From contig NZ_OY726395.1 in assembly GCF_963378085.1 (NCBI RefSeq), positions 62,001-126,000 on the forward strand: a stretch of 64,000 bases of DNA. The letters are read 5' to 3'. The position numbers and the translations under genes are program-made. This stretch comes from Mycolicibacterium sp. MU0050. GTDB taxonomy: Bacteria; Actinomycetota; Actinomycetes; Mycobacteriales; Mycobacteriaceae. The notes beneath the pieces were generated by a model. It saw only the letters and a list, made by a program, of their open reading frames with translations. It made no database searches and was not told the origin of the DNA. How positions within the stretch are numbered: position 1 is the stretch's first letter; every line of letters begins with the position of its first letter. This document shows positions 24,453 through 32,987 of the stretch, one piece after another.

Positions 24453-24593
24453 GTGCATATCAACCCATTGACCCGCTCGCGGGTGGGGCGAATCGCCTGG
24501 TCATTGTTCCGGCACCCCGTCAAGAGTCGTGAGTTCCCGGCTAAGCACGAGCGTCTGGTGACCCAGGCCGAACTTCTCCGCTACGGCGTCTGA
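24453..24593 (+). CDS. Small basic protein, 46 residues
   Basis: GTG start with GCAGGAGTGATAGCA in front, a good ribosome site. The product starts VHINPLTRSRVGRIAWSLF and ends RLVTQAELLRYGV. It is strongly basic in the first 30 residues with a short amphipathic segment. I do not recognise it with certainty; a small gene occupies the same place beside gltD in M. tuberculosis. A promoter and palindrome lie just upstream, which argues for a real transcript. Confidence 0.6.
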   Translation: MHINPLTRSRVGRIAWSLFRHPVKSREFPAKHERLVTQAELLRYGV

Positions 24594-24688
24594 CGGACTC
24601 AAACCGTTTGCTCGACGTCGTGGACTGACGTCTGTGCAATTTGCTCGCCGGATCTGGCCGCTGATCGACACGAAGACGGAGGCCGCCG

Positions 24689-25048
24689 ATGTCCTATGAC
24701 CTGACTGTGTACGCCACGCGCGGTGTGGACGACGGCGAGATGGAGGCCGTCGTCGACGCGGGGGAGCAACTCAGCATCGACGACGTCGACGCCGCCGAGT
24801 TCCGAGTTCTGCGCGGCGACGACGAGGACTATTCGTTCACGGTGTTCGGCCCCGACCCGGTGGACCCGGACGATCTGCCGGATCCGGTGGCTGCGCTGGC
24901 GCTCAGGCCGACGTTGAGTTGGCAGGTGGTGGTGGAAGGCAGCAATCCGGACCAGATTCCGCACGCGCGCCGCTTCGCGGCGGAGTTGGCGCGCGCAGCC
25001 GGCGGCGTTGCGCTCGACGAACAGACCGACGACATCGTCGCGGATTAG
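24689..25048 (+). CDS. Conserved-looking acidic protein of unknown function
   Basis: A 119-residue soluble protein starting MSYDLTVYATRG with GACGGAGG eleven bases upstream. It is markedly acidic (runs such as DDVDAAEF and DPVDPDDLPDP) with alternating beta-strand and helix, and no cysteines or membrane segment. Codon usage is typical of the window. I cannot assign a function. It faces the F420-type oxidoreductase across a 95 bp gap containing a perfect palindrome. Confidence 0.7.
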   Translation: MSYDLTVYATRGVDDGEMEAVVDAGEQLSIDDVDAAEFRVLRGDDEDYSFTVFGPDPVDPDDLPDPVAALALRPTLSWQVVVEGSNPDQIPHARRFAAELARAAGGVALDEQTDDIVAD

Positions 25049-25103
25049 CCCTACTGCATCGCCACTCCACCGGCAGCGTTCGGTGCCGAATCAGGTTGGT
25101 TAC

Positions 25104-25119
25104 CAACTCAATTGAGTTG
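25104..25119. repeat. Perfect 16-bp palindrome
   Basis: CAACTCAATTGAGTTG lies between two convergent genes and is its own reverse complement. Just before it, GTTGGT-T-ACCAAC forms another small inverted repeat. It may be a bidirectional stop structure or a protein site. Confidence 0.6.
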
Positions 25120-25143
25120 ACTCCGGCCGACAGGTGCAGTGCT

Positions 25144-25989
25144 TCAAGGGCTCAGCAGGCCGGAATCCCGGATCGCCTCGGCGAGCGGCTCGAGCACCGC
25201 CGGGTCGTGTGGGGTGGGTAGGTAGATGATCGCGAGGTCGAGGCCCTCCAGGGCGGCGGCCTCGTCGAGCACCCGCTGATACCCGCGATCGAGGTTCAGC
25301 CGCAGGTGGGCGGACACCCGTATCTCCTCGGGGTCACGGCCGACGTCGGCGCAATGAGCGGCCAGCACGGCGCGCTTGCGGGCGAACTCCTCGGGCGTGC
25401 CCCCGACGAAGTTCCAGTGGTCGGCGTACTGGGCGGTGATGCGCAGGGTGCGCTTCTCCCCGCTGCCGCCGATGCAGATCGGCGGGTGCGGCCGCTGCGG
25501 TCCCTTGGGCTCGTTACGGGCGTCGACCAGTTGATAGAACCGGCCGTCGAAGGTTGTGGTCTCCTGACTCAACAGCCCCTTGAGCACCTGGCAGGCCTCC
25601 TCGAATCGGTCGAACCGCTCCTTGAGGCTGCCCAACTCGATGCCGTAGGCGCCGGACTCCTCCTCGTTCCAGCCCGCCCCGATGCCCAGCTCCAGCCGGC
25701 CGTCGGAAACGATGTCCAGCGCCGAGGCCATGTTGGCCAGCACGGCCGGATGCCGATAGTGGATGCCGGTGACCAGCACCCCGACCCGCAACCGTCGGGT
25801 CACCTGGGCGAGCGCGGTCAGGGTGATCCACCCCTCCAGACATGGCCCGGTGGGGTCGGAGAAGATCGGATAGAAGTGGTCGAAGGTCCAGCCGGACTCG
25901 TAGACGTCGATGTCGTCGGCGGCCGTCCACACGGCGAGCATGTCCGACCATGTGGTGTTCTGCGGAGAGGTCTTGAACGCGAATCGCAT
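25144..25989 (-). CDS. LLM-class F420-dependent oxidoreductase
   Basis: A 281-residue luciferase-like (beta/alpha)8 flavin/F420 enzyme. Recognisable segments are the N-terminal MRFAFKTSPQNTTW, GVLVTGIHYRHPAVLANMA, and the family signature GRLELGIGAGWNEEE followed by FDGRFYQL and PPICIGGSGEKRTLR. Mycobacteria carry dozens of these, and the substrate cannot be inferred. I chose the ATG; a GTG one codon earlier is possible. It is divergent from the PHP gene with only 39 bp between starts. Confidence 0.88.
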   Translation of the reverse strand: MRFAFKTSPQNTTWSDMLAVWTAADDIDVYESGWTFDHFYPIFSDPTGPCLEGWITLTALAQVTRRLRVGVLVTGIHYRHPAVLANMASALDIVSDGRLELGIGAGWNEEESGAYGIELGSLKERFDRFEEACQVLKGLLSQETTTFDGRFYQLVDARNEPKGPQRPHPPICIGGSGEKRTLRITAQYADHWNFVGGTPEEFARKRAVLAAHCADVGRDPEEIRVSAHLRLNLDRGYQRVLDEAAALEGLDLAIIYLPTPHDPAVLEPLAEAIRDSGLLSP

Positions 25990-26028
25990 CACGCCGAGCG
26001 TAGTGCGGCGACGGCAGACGCGGGCACT

Positions 26029-27051
26029 ATGGAACACATGGCACCACTGGATCCGGCCGCCGTCCTGCGGGAGATCGCCTACTACAAGGACCGCGCGCGC
26101 GAGGACAGCCGTCGGGTGATGGCCTACCGCAACGCCGCCGACGTGGTCGACGGCCTGAGCGACGAGCAGCGCGACAAGCTGGGCCGCACTGACGGATGGC
26201 AGTCCCTGCCGGGGATCGGGCCCAAGACGGCGAAGGTCATCGCGCAGGCGTGGACCGGGCGAGAACCAGACACGCTCACCGAATTACGCGAGACCGCAAA
26301 GGATCTCGGCGGCGGCGAGCTGCGGGCCGCGCTGAAGGGGGATCTGCATCTGCACTCCAACTGGTCCGACGGCTCGGCTCCGATCGAGGAGATGATGGCC
26401 ACGGCCCGCGCGCTGGGCCACGAGTACTGCGCGCTCACCGACCACTCCCCGCGGCTGCGGATCGCCAACGGCCTGTCGGCCGAGCGGCTGCGGCACCAAC
26501 TCGACGTCATCGACGAGCTGCGGGAGAAGTTCGCGCCCATGCGCATCCTCACCGGCATCGAGGTCGACATCCTCGAGGACGGCACGCTGGATCAGGAACC
26601 CGAACTGCTCGACCGGCTCGACGTCGTGGTGGCCAGCGTGCATTCGAAGCTGGCCATGGATGCGGCAGCGATGACGCGGCGGATGGTCCGCGCGGTGTCC
26701 CACCAGCGGGTCTCGGTGCTGGGGCACTGCACCGGCCGCCTGGTCGAGGGCGGCCGCGGCAAGCGCCCCGAGTCGAAATTCGACGCGGAACAGGTGTTCA
26801 CCGCCTGCCGGGAGCACGGCACGGCCGTCGAGATCAACTCGCGCCCGGAGCGGCGGGATCCCCCGTCGCGGCTGATGACGCTGGCGTTGGAGATCGGCTG
26901 CAATTTCACGATCGACACCGACGCGCACGCCCCCGGGCAGCTGGACTTCCTGGGATTCGGTGCGCAGCGCGCGCTGGACAACGGTGTGCCGGCCGAGCGG
27001 ATCATCAACACCTGGCCCGCCGAGCAGCTGCTGGCCTGGACCACCGGCTGA
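26029..27051 (+). CDS. PHP-domain metal-dependent hydrolase (Rv3856c-like)
   Basis: A 340-residue protein resembling the C-terminal part of PolX enzymes. It has a helix-hairpin-helix (LPGIGPKTAKVI, about residues 63-74) followed by a full PHP metal site: DLHLHSNWSDG, ALTDHS, GIEVDI, VASVHSK, VLGHCTGR and DTDAHAPGQL. It lacks the nucleotidyl-transferase domain, so it is probably a stand-alone phosphoesterase or exonuclease acting on DNA ends or nucleotides. The ATG has no Shine-Dalgarno; a second ATG three codons on is also possible, and a leaderless message is likely. Confidence 0.85.
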   Translation: MEHMAPLDPAAVLREIAYYKDRAREDSRRVMAYRNAADVVDGLSDEQRDKLGRTDGWQSLPGIGPKTAKVIAQAWTGREPDTLTELRETAKDLGGGELRAALKGDLHLHSNWSDGSAPIEEMMATARALGHEYCALTDHSPRLRIANGLSAERLRHQLDVIDELREKFAPMRILTGIEVDILEDGTLDQEPELLDRLDVVVASVHSKLAMDAAAMTRRMVRAVSHQRVSVLGHCTGRLVEGGRGKRPESKFDAEQVFTACREHGTAVEINSRPERRDPPSRLMTLALEIGCNFTIDTDAHAPGQLDFLGFGAQRALDNGVPAERIINTWPAEQLLAWTTG

Positions 27052-27081
27052 CCACGGTGCCCGGCTGGATACACTCCGCGC

Positions 27082-27513
27082 ATGGACGCCGGCCTGGGAA
27101 TCGACACCACCTTGACGCTGCTCGCGGCCGGACTGATCTTCCTGCTCGCGCTGATTCTCGGGATCTGGAAGTACCGTGAGATGGCGGTCTCGGAGAACCA
27201 CCTGGCGCACCCGTACGTCGACATCGCGCACCGGGCCGCGCTGCTGTATTCGTTCGCGACGCTGCTCGCGGCGGTCTTCGTGGAGCTGAGCGCCTGGCCG
27301 ACGGCGGTGAACCTGACCGCCGCGGGCGTGCTGGTGTTCTTCTTCGTCGTCGCGATCGCGACCTACATCCTGCACGGCGCCAAGCGCGACACCACCAATC
27401 AGTTCAGCCACCCGACCGGGAGCCTGCACGCCGGGATGGCGGCGCTGATCATCGGTGAGGTCGGCGGCTTCGGGGTGCTGCTCGCCGGATTCATTGCGGG
27501 GCAGCTGCTCTAA
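27082..27513 (+). CDS. Four-helix membrane protein of unknown function
   Basis: A 143-residue protein with about four transmembrane helices (residues ~10-30, 48-68, 72-95, 115-140) and short charged loops. Starting at ATG, it lies 30 bp after the PHP gene. Its TAA stop overlaps the TAG of convergent dinB within CTAA. I do not recognise a functional family. Confidence 0.75.
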   Translation: MDAGLGIDTTLTLLAAGLIFLLALILGIWKYREMAVSENHLAHPYVDIAHRAALLYSFATLLAAVFVELSAWPTAVNLTAAGVLVFFFVVAIATYILHGAKRDTTNQFSHPTGSLHAGMAALIIGEVGGFGVLLAGFIAGQLL

Positions 27514-28715
27514 TCCGGCAGGTGCGGCACCTCGATTCCGGGGTCGCGGCCCACCAGGACGCCGCGAGTCAGGGCCGCGGTGCCGAACCGCCGTCGCACG
27601 TCGTCGATCGCCAGGTCCACGGCCAGCTGATCGGCGCCCGGGTCCAGGGGCAGCTCGAGCTGCTGAGCCCCGCCGGGGTCGATGTTGGACACCGCGAATC
27701 CGACCAGGGTGAGCCCCCTTTCGGCGATCAGCGGTGCCGCGTCGGCGATCAGCGCGCGAGCCGCGGCCAGGACGGGCTCGGTCGACGCCGTGGCCCGGGC
27801 CAGGGTGCGGGCCCGGGTGACCCGCCCGAAATCGTCGAACCGCAGCCGCAGCGTCACCGTGCGGCCGGTGCGGCCGGCGGCGCGCATCCGCCGGGTGATC
27901 CGGTCGACGAGGTTGACCACCACCGCGTCCACCTCGGCCGGCGACATGGAATTACCCGCGCGGCCGAGCGCGCGTTGGGCACCCACCGAGCGTCGGCGCA
28001 CCCCGGTGACCACCCGGCGCCGGTCGATGTTGCGGGACAGGCAGTAGAGCTGGTGGCCCATCGCGCCGCCGACCATCGCGGCCAGCGTGGTCTCCGTCAG
28101 CTCCGCCACCTGCGCGACGGTGTGGATGCCGTGGGCGCGCAGCTTCTCCTCGGTCTTGGCGCCCACCCCCCAGAGCCGGCGCACCGGCAGCGGATGCAGG
28201 AAGGCGAGTTCGCGCTCCGGTTCGACCAGCAACAGCCCGTCGGGCTTGGCCACCTGGCTGGCGACCTTCGCGAGGAACTTGGTGCGCGCAATGCCGACGG
28301 TGATGGGCAGGCCAACGCGGTCGCGGACCTGTTCGCGCAGCCGCGCGGCGATCTGCACCGGCCGGCCCGCCGTGCGCGCCAGCCCGCCGACGTCCAGGAA
28401 CGCCTCGTCGACCGAGATCGGCTCCACCAGCGGGGTGGTGTCGTGGAACACCTCGAAGACCGCCGCGCTGGCCTGGGAATAGGCCGACATCCGCGGCGGG
28501 ACGACGATGGCATGCGGGCACAGCTGCCGGGCCTGACGTCCGCCCATGGCGGTGCGCACCCCGAAGGCCTTCGCCTCGTAGCTGGCCGCGAGCACGACGC
28601 CGCCGCCGACGATGACGGGGCGGCCACGCAGCGCAGGGTCGTCGCGCTGCTCGACCGAGGCGTAGAACGAGTCGAGGTCGGCATGCAGGATGGAGGCACC
28701 GCCGGACACGAACAC
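27510..28715 (-). CDS. Y-family DNA polymerase IV (DinB3-like)
   Basis: A 401-residue translesion polymerase. Catalytic carboxylates are in LHADLDSFYASVEQ and ISVDEAFLD, the fingers/palm segment is YEAKAFGVRTAM, and IARTKFLAKVAS and GVGAKTEEKLRAHGI form the thumb helix-hairpin-helix. A little-finger domain follows. The tail lacks a clear beta-clamp QLxLF box; QQLELPL (about residue 355) is the closest. M. smegmatis encodes a third DinB beside its ethA/ethR genes, which this matches in position. The start is GTG; another GTG two codons later is possible. Confidence 0.9.
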   Translation of the reverse strand: MFVSGGASILHADLDSFYASVEQRDDPALRGRPVIVGGGVVLAASYEAKAFGVRTAMGGRQARQLCPHAIVVPPRMSAYSQASAAVFEVFHDTTPLVEPISVDEAFLDVGGLARTAGRPVQIAARLREQVRDRVGLPITVGIARTKFLAKVASQVAKPDGLLLVEPERELAFLHPLPVRRLWGVGAKTEEKLRAHGIHTVAQVAELTETTLAAMVGGAMGHQLYCLSRNIDRRRVVTGVRRRSVGAQRALGRAGNSMSPAEVDAVVVNLVDRITRRMRAAGRTGRTVTLRLRFDDFGRVTRARTLARATASTEPVLAAARALIADAAPLIAERGLTLVGFAVSNIDPGGAQQLELPLDPGADQLAVDLAIDDVRRRFGTAALTRGVLVGRDPGIEVPHLPD

Positions 28716-28802
28716 ATGTTCGCACCGGGGTCCGACAGCGAGGTGTCGGGCGCGCCGAGGTCGACGTTTTGCCGGAAGTTACTCGCAGGAAGCGGCCCAA
28801 AC

Positions 28803-29465
28803 TCACCTTTGGGCGAGATGCGAGGGGGTGCCGTAGATGCTGGCCATCCAGATGTGGGTCAGGGTCTCGACGAGGCGCTCCGGGGCGACGGCGGCCTGCT
28901 CGTCGGAGATCGCGGCGATCATGGCGCGCTCGTTCATCTGGTTGAGCGCGGTCGCGAGGTCCTGGGCGGGCATGGTGTCCGGGGCGGCACCGCGATGGCG
29001 TTCCGCGGCGATCAGCGCGGCCGTCTGGTCGATCCATTTCTGCATGAAGCCCGACCACAGTTCGCGGACCTCGGGATTGGTCGATATGGCCTCGGCGCCG
29101 GCGCGGGCCAGCACCGGGTCGGCGGCGAAGGAGCTGAAGAACGTGTGGATGCCGTCGCGAAATGCGCGGCGCGGGTCCGAGGGCACGGCGCTGATGTCGG
29201 ACAGGCCGGAGTCGGCGCGCTGGATCAGCGGATCGAGCAGCGAGAGGAGCACCGCCTCCTTGGACGGGAAATAGAAGTAGAACGTGGGGCGGGACAGTCC
29301 GGCGCCCTTGGCAAGGTCGACCACGGAGATGTCGGCGAAGGACCGCTCCTGCAGCAGTCGGCGAGCGGTCGCCAGGATCGCTTGTTCGCGGTCGTCGCCC
29401 GAGGGGCGGACGGGCCGACGGCCACGGTTCGCCCGGGACGGGCCCACTGTTGTCACGGTCGCCAT
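28803..29465 (-). CDS. ethR: EthR, TetR-family repressor of ethA
   Basis: A 220-residue TetR/CamR repressor. The helix-turn-helix spans about residues 45-65 (ISVVDLAKGAGLSRPTFYFYF), preceded by a basic arm. The C-terminal ligand-binding domain is Trp/Phe-lined. It is divergent from ethA across a 66 bp gap that contains the operator. In M. tuberculosis EthR represses ethA and lowers ethionamide activation; the same circuit is expected here. Confidence 0.93.
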   Translation of the reverse strand: MATVTTVGPSRANRGRRPVRPSGDDREQAILATARRLLQERSFADISVVDLAKGAGLSRPTFYFYFPSKEAVLLSLLDPLIQRADSGLSDISAVPSDPRRAFRDGIHTFFSSFAADPVLARAGAEAISTNPEVRELWSGFMQKWIDQTAALIAAERHRGAAPDTMPAQDLATALNQMNERAMIAAISDEQAAVAPERLVETLTHIWMASIYGTPSHLAQR

Positions 29466-29473
29466 CTTACAGG

Positions 29474-29529
29474 GTGTCGAACTTCTCGACGCCCGTTGAC
29501 GTAGTCAACACCCTGTTGATAGCTTGTGG
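29474..29529. promoter_or_regulatory. EthR operator
   Basis: The ethR-ethA gap carries GTGTCGA, a second TCGAC, the perfect dyad GTTGAC-GTA-GTCAAC (29495-29509) and GTTGATAGCTTG. This mirrors the ~55-bp M. tuberculosis operator, which has the same order of TCGA and GTTGA elements and binds EthR as an octamer. It overlaps the ethA start region. Confidence 0.75.
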
Positions 29530-29531
29530 GC

Positions 29532-31007
29532 ATGACGGAATATGTCGACGTTGTGATCGTCGGGGCCGGGATCTCCGGCATCAGCGCGGCCTGGCATCTG
29601 CAGGACCGCTGCCCGAACAAGAGTTACGTGATCCTGGAACGCCGGGACGACCTCGGCGGCACCTGGGACCTGTTCAAGTACCCGGGTATTCGGTCGGACT
29701 CCGACATGTTCACCCTGGGATTTCGGTTCAAGCCGTGGACGTCGGCAAAGTCGATCGCCGACGGCGCCTCGATCAAGGCCTACATCAAGGAGGCCGCCGA
29801 GGAGAACGGTATCGACCGGCACATCCGCTACGGCACCACCGTGACCTCCGCGGATTGGTCCGACGCCGAGAATCGCTGGACCATCACGTTCGAGCGCGAC
29901 GGCCAGAAGAGCCAGATCCAGTGCGGCTTCGCCTTCGCCTGCAGCGGCTATTACAACTACGACGAAGGCTACTCCCCGAAGTTCGAGGGTTCCGAGGACT
30001 TCGAGGGCACCATCGTGCACCCGCAGCACTGGCCGGAGGACCTCGACTACGCCGGTAAGAAGATCGTTGTCATCGGCAGCGGCGCCACCGCGGTGACGCT
30101 CATTCCGGCGCTGGCCAACTCGGGCGCCGGCCATGTGACGATGCTGCAGCGCACGCCGACCTTCATCGGCTCGCTACCGGAGGTCGACCCGGTCGCGGTG
30201 CAGTCCAACAAGTATCTGCCCGCCAAGTTGGCCCACTTCGTCAACCGGTGGAAAGCGATCAGTTTCAGCACCGGGCAGTACCAGTTCGCTCGGCGCTTCC
30301 CCGACAAGATGCGGCAGATCCTGCTGACGATGGCCAAGCGCAGCCTGCCCGACGGCTTCGATGTCGACAAGCACTTCAGTCCCAGCTACAACCCGTGGGA
30401 TCAGCGACTGTGCCTGGCACCCAACGGCGACCTGTTCAAGACCATCCGGCGGGGCAAGGCCGACGTGGTCACTGACACCATCGAGCGATTCACCAAGACC
30501 GGTATCAAGCTGACCTCCGGCCAGGAATTGCAGGCCGACATCATCATCACCGCAACAGGTTTGAACATGCGCCTGTTCGGCGGGGCGTCCGTGACGCGCA
30601 ACGGTGAGCCGGTCGATATCGCCGAGCGCATGACCTACAAGGCCATGATGCTCTCCGACATCCCCAACATGGCGTTCACCATCGGCTACACCAACGCGTC
30701 CTGGACGCTGAAGGCAGACCTGGTGTCCGAGTACGTGTGTCGGCTGCTCAACTACATGGACCAGCACGGCTACAGCACGGTCGAGCCGAAGCATCCCGGC
30801 CCCGAGGTCGAGGTGCTGCCGTTCACGGACTTCTCGCCGGGATACTTCCAGCGCGCGTTGGACCAGCTGCCGAAGTCCGGGTCCAGCGGGCCGTGGAAGG
30901 CCAAGCAGAACTACTTCTTCGACATCCGGGCGATCCGTCGCGGGCGCGTCGATGACGATGCGCTGCACTTCACCAAACACCGTGCGGCGCAGCCGGTCTC
31001 GGGCTAG
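29532..31007 (+). CDS. ethA: EthA, FAD-containing Baeyer-Villiger monooxygenase
   Basis: A 491-residue type I Baeyer-Villiger monooxygenase that oxidises ketones with NADPH and O2 and, in M. tuberculosis, activates ethionamide. The FAD motif GAGISGISAAW lies near residue 13, and the second Rossmann motif GSGATAV near 187. The diagnostic sequence FEGTIVHPQHWP fits FxGxxxHxxxWP. I use the ATG; a GTG two codons upstream is in frame. Expression is presumably held down by EthR. Confidence 0.95.
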   Translation: MTEYVDVVIVGAGISGISAAWHLQDRCPNKSYVILERRDDLGGTWDLFKYPGIRSDSDMFTLGFRFKPWTSAKSIADGASIKAYIKEAAEENGIDRHIRYGTTVTSADWSDAENRWTITFERDGQKSQIQCGFAFACSGYYNYDEGYSPKFEGSEDFEGTIVHPQHWPEDLDYAGKKIVVIGSGATAVTLIPALANSGAGHVTMLQRTPTFIGSLPEVDPVAVQSNKYLPAKLAHFVNRWKAISFSTGQYQFARRFPDKMRQILLTMAKRSLPDGFDVDKHFSPSYNPWDQRLCLAPNGDLFKTIRRGKADVVTDTIERFTKTGIKLTSGQELQADIIITATGLNMRLFGGASVTRNGEPVDIAERMTYKAMMLSDIPNMAFTIGYTNASWTLKADLVSEYVCRLLNYMDQHGYSTVEPKHPGPEVEVLPFTDFSPGYFQRALDQLPKSGSSGPWKAKQNYFFDIRAIRRGRVDDDALHFTKHRAAQPVSG

Positions 31008-31045
31008 TCACCGGATCGGCTTCGCCCAGGGTGCCCGCCGGCCGA

Positions 31046-31519
31046 CTAGATGACGACGATGCCGTCGTCGTCGCTGTGGACGACCTCGCCCGGGCGGAAC
31101 GTCACGCCGCCGAAACTCACCTCGACGTCGCGCTCGCCGGCGCCGGTCTTGGTGCTCTTGCGCGGATTGGTGCCCAGTGCCTTGATGCCGATGTCGAGGG
31201 TGCGCAGGATCGCGGAGTCCCGCACCGCGCCGTTGATGATCAGCCCCGCCCAGCCGTTGGACCGGCCGAGTTCGGCGATGACGTCGCCAACCAGCGCTGT
31301 GTGCAGCGAGGCGTCGCCGTCGATGACCAGCACGCCGCCGTCGCCCGGCTCGGACAACACCGACTTCAGCAGCGCATTGTCCTGGAAACAACGCACCGTG
31401 CTGATGGGTCCGGCGAACATCGACCGGCCGCCGAACTGACGGAGTTGGAGGTCGCAGCTGCGGACCTCGGGCCCGATCTCGTCGACCAGATCGGCGGTGG
31501 CGCGCGGTTCAACAGTCAC
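31046..31519 (-). CDS. rraA: RraA-family protein (annotated MenG in older genomes)
   Basis: A 157-residue RraA fold protein. Key segments are [43 protein letters not shown] and [13 protein letters not shown], then [18 protein letters not shown]. In E. coli RraA inhibits RNase E; older annotation as a menaquinone methyltransferase is not supported by the fold. It starts at GTG. It is convergent with ethA, separated by 38 bp. Confidence 0.9.
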   Translation of the reverse strand: MTVEPRATADLVDEIGPEVRSCDLQLRQFGGRSMFAGPISTVRCFQDNALLKSVLSEPGDGGVLVIDGDASLHTALVGDVIAELGRSNGWAGLIINGAVRDSAILRTLDIGIKALGTNPRKSTKTGAGERDVEVSFGGVTFRPGEVVHSDDDGIVVI

Positions 31520-31530
31520 GCCGAGAAATC

Positions 31531-32286
31531 CTACCGACCGATGGCGGCGGCGATGATGTCGTGTACGTACTGCGCCAGCCCGGGTTCGGCGTTGTCGTAG
31601 TAGCTGGTGAACCGCGCGTCCTGCAGATACATCCGGCCCAGGGACAGGTGCATGTCGTCGTCGCAGTCGTAGAACCGCTCGATGCTCGCGCGATGGCGGC
31701 GGGCCAGTGCGCATGCCGCGTCCGAGTCGGGTGCGACGCCGGCGCGCTGGGCGGCCGCGAGGTCGTGCAGCAACTCGGTGCCCTCGTCGCGGATGTCGAT
31801 CCAGTCCTGCTTGGTCAGCTGCGCGCTGCGCCGCTGGGATTGGCGCCACACGTCGGTGTCGCCCCAACGCTGCTGGGCCTCCCGCTGATATTCGGTGCCG
31901 ACGACGGTGGTGCCGAAGACCTCGACCTGCTCCTCGGCGGTCAGCTGGATCCCTTCTCGATGTGCGTTCATGAGTTCCTCCACGGCGTTGATGGTGTGGC
32001 GCAGCTGTTCGGCGCGGTCTCGCAGGACCCCCAGCTGCCTCTCCAAGCGGGCGACCACGTCGGCCGACGGGTCGTCGAGCAGGACGCCGATCTCTTCCAG
32101 CGACAAACCGGTGGCGCGGAACGCCAGCGCCAGGTGTAGGCGCTCGACGTCGGCGTCGGTGTAGCAGCGGTAACCGGCCGGGGTCCGCCGACTGGGCACG
32201 ACCAGACCGATGTGGTCGTAGTGGTGCAGCGTGCGAACCGAGACTCCGGTCAGGTCGGCGACGATGCCGACGGTTCTGGCGTCCAT
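31531..32286 (-). CDS. TipAL-like MerR-family regulator
   Basis: A 251-residue regulator with an N-terminal MerR winged helix ([20 protein letters not shown], residues ~16-35), a long dimerisation helix (about 75-110) and a C-terminal TipAS-like antibiotic-binding domain (residues ~120-250, [13 protein letters not shown]). TipA proteins sense thiopeptides or other drugs. A 27-bp dyad lies 10 bp before the start, so it likely regulates itself. It stops 11 bp before rraA begins, so both may share a message. Confidence 0.85.
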   Translation of the reverse strand: MDARTVGIVADLTGVSVRTLHHYDHIGLVVPSRRTPAGYRCYTDADVERLHLALAFRATGLSLEEIGVLLDDPSADVVARLERQLGVLRDRAEQLRHTINAVEELMNAHREGIQLTAEEQVEVFGTTVVGTEYQREAQQRWGDTDVWRQSQRRSAQLTKQDWIDIRDEGTELLHDLAAAQRAGVAPDSDAACALARRHRASIERFYDCDDDMHLSLGRMYLQDARFTSYYDNAEPGLAQYVHDIIAAAIGR

Positions 32287-32296
32287 GACGCCACTA

Positions 32297-32323
32297 TTGA
32301 CCCTGACGTGGCGTCAGAGTCAA
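32297..32323. promoter_or_regulatory. MerR-type operator
   Basis: TTGACCCTGACG-TGG-CGTCAGAGTCAA is a 27-bp inverted repeat with a single mismatch pair. It lies directly upstream of the TipAL-like gene. MerR proteins bind dyads of this kind between -35 and -10 elements; the TTGAC ends could be the -35. Confidence 0.7.
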
Positions 32324-32331
32324 GGAGTTTG

Positions 32332-32904
32332 TCAGCTTTCGTCGGCCTGACGGCGCAGCCGCCGCACCCACAGGATGGCCAGCAGCGTCACGGCGAAGGC
32401 GGCCAGGAACGGCACCGGCGACCGGGAACCGCTGTCCAGCTGCTCGGGCGCGGGCCGGGGCACCGCGTTGCCCGCCCGCTCGACGGCGGACTTCGCCTGT
32501 GCGGCAGCCTCTTTGGCGCCGTCCGGGAGCGCGGAGCCGTTGCCGGCGGCTCGGGCGGCCGGGGTGACCGGAGGGGCCGGAGGGGCCGGAGGGGCCGGGG
32601 GCACCGAGCGCGGGGCGGCCGCGGGCGGGGTCGGCGCGGGCGCAGCGGGCGGCGGGGTGGCGGCAGCCGGTGGCGGTGGTGGCGGAGCCTTCTTTGCCGG
32701 GGCCTTCTTCGCGGGGGCCTTCTTGGCCGGGCCCTTCTTGGCGGGGGTGGCCTTGGCGGCCTTTTTGGCCGGTGACTTCTTGGCCGGCGTCTTCTTCGCG
32801 GCCTTCTTCGCAGCGGGCTCAGAGGCGGGCGCTGCGGCGGGCCCATCGGGTGCTTGCGACGTCGGTTCCGGGCGTTCGTCGGGGTTGTCCCGCTCGTCGG
32901 CCAT
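32332..32904 (-). CDS. hns: Hns, membrane-anchored histone-like protein (Rv3852-like)
   Basis: A 190-residue protein with an acidic N terminus, a Lys/Ala/Pro region of repeated PAKK/AKKAP units (about residues 33-75) similar to eukaryotic H1 tails, a Pro/Ala-rich spacer, and a C-terminal transmembrane helix (FLAAFAVTLLAILW) ending in RRLRRQ. The basic repeats bind DNA and the helix can tether it to the membrane. It is longer in the spacer than the M. tuberculosis version (134 residues by memory). Confidence 0.85.
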   Translation of the reverse strand: MADERDNPDERPEPTSQAPDGPAAAPASEPAAKKAAKKTPAKKSPAKKAAKATPAKKGPAKKAPAKKAPAKKAPPPPPPAAATPPPAAPAPTPPAAAPRSVPPAPPAPPAPPVTPAARAAGNGSALPDGAKEAAAQAKSAVERAGNAVPRPAPEQLDSGSRSPVPFLAAFAVTLLAILWVRRLRRQADES

Positions 32905-32987
32905 GTGGGCTGCTCCTTTGCAGATTCGTCGTCACCGATCACCGGCAGTGCCCCCATCATGCCAGGCGGGGACGCCTGCCGATCCGG

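Noticed and set aside
32690..32800. Short tandem repeats in hns
   Set aside because: They encode the PAKK units of the protein and are in frame, not a separate repeat element.
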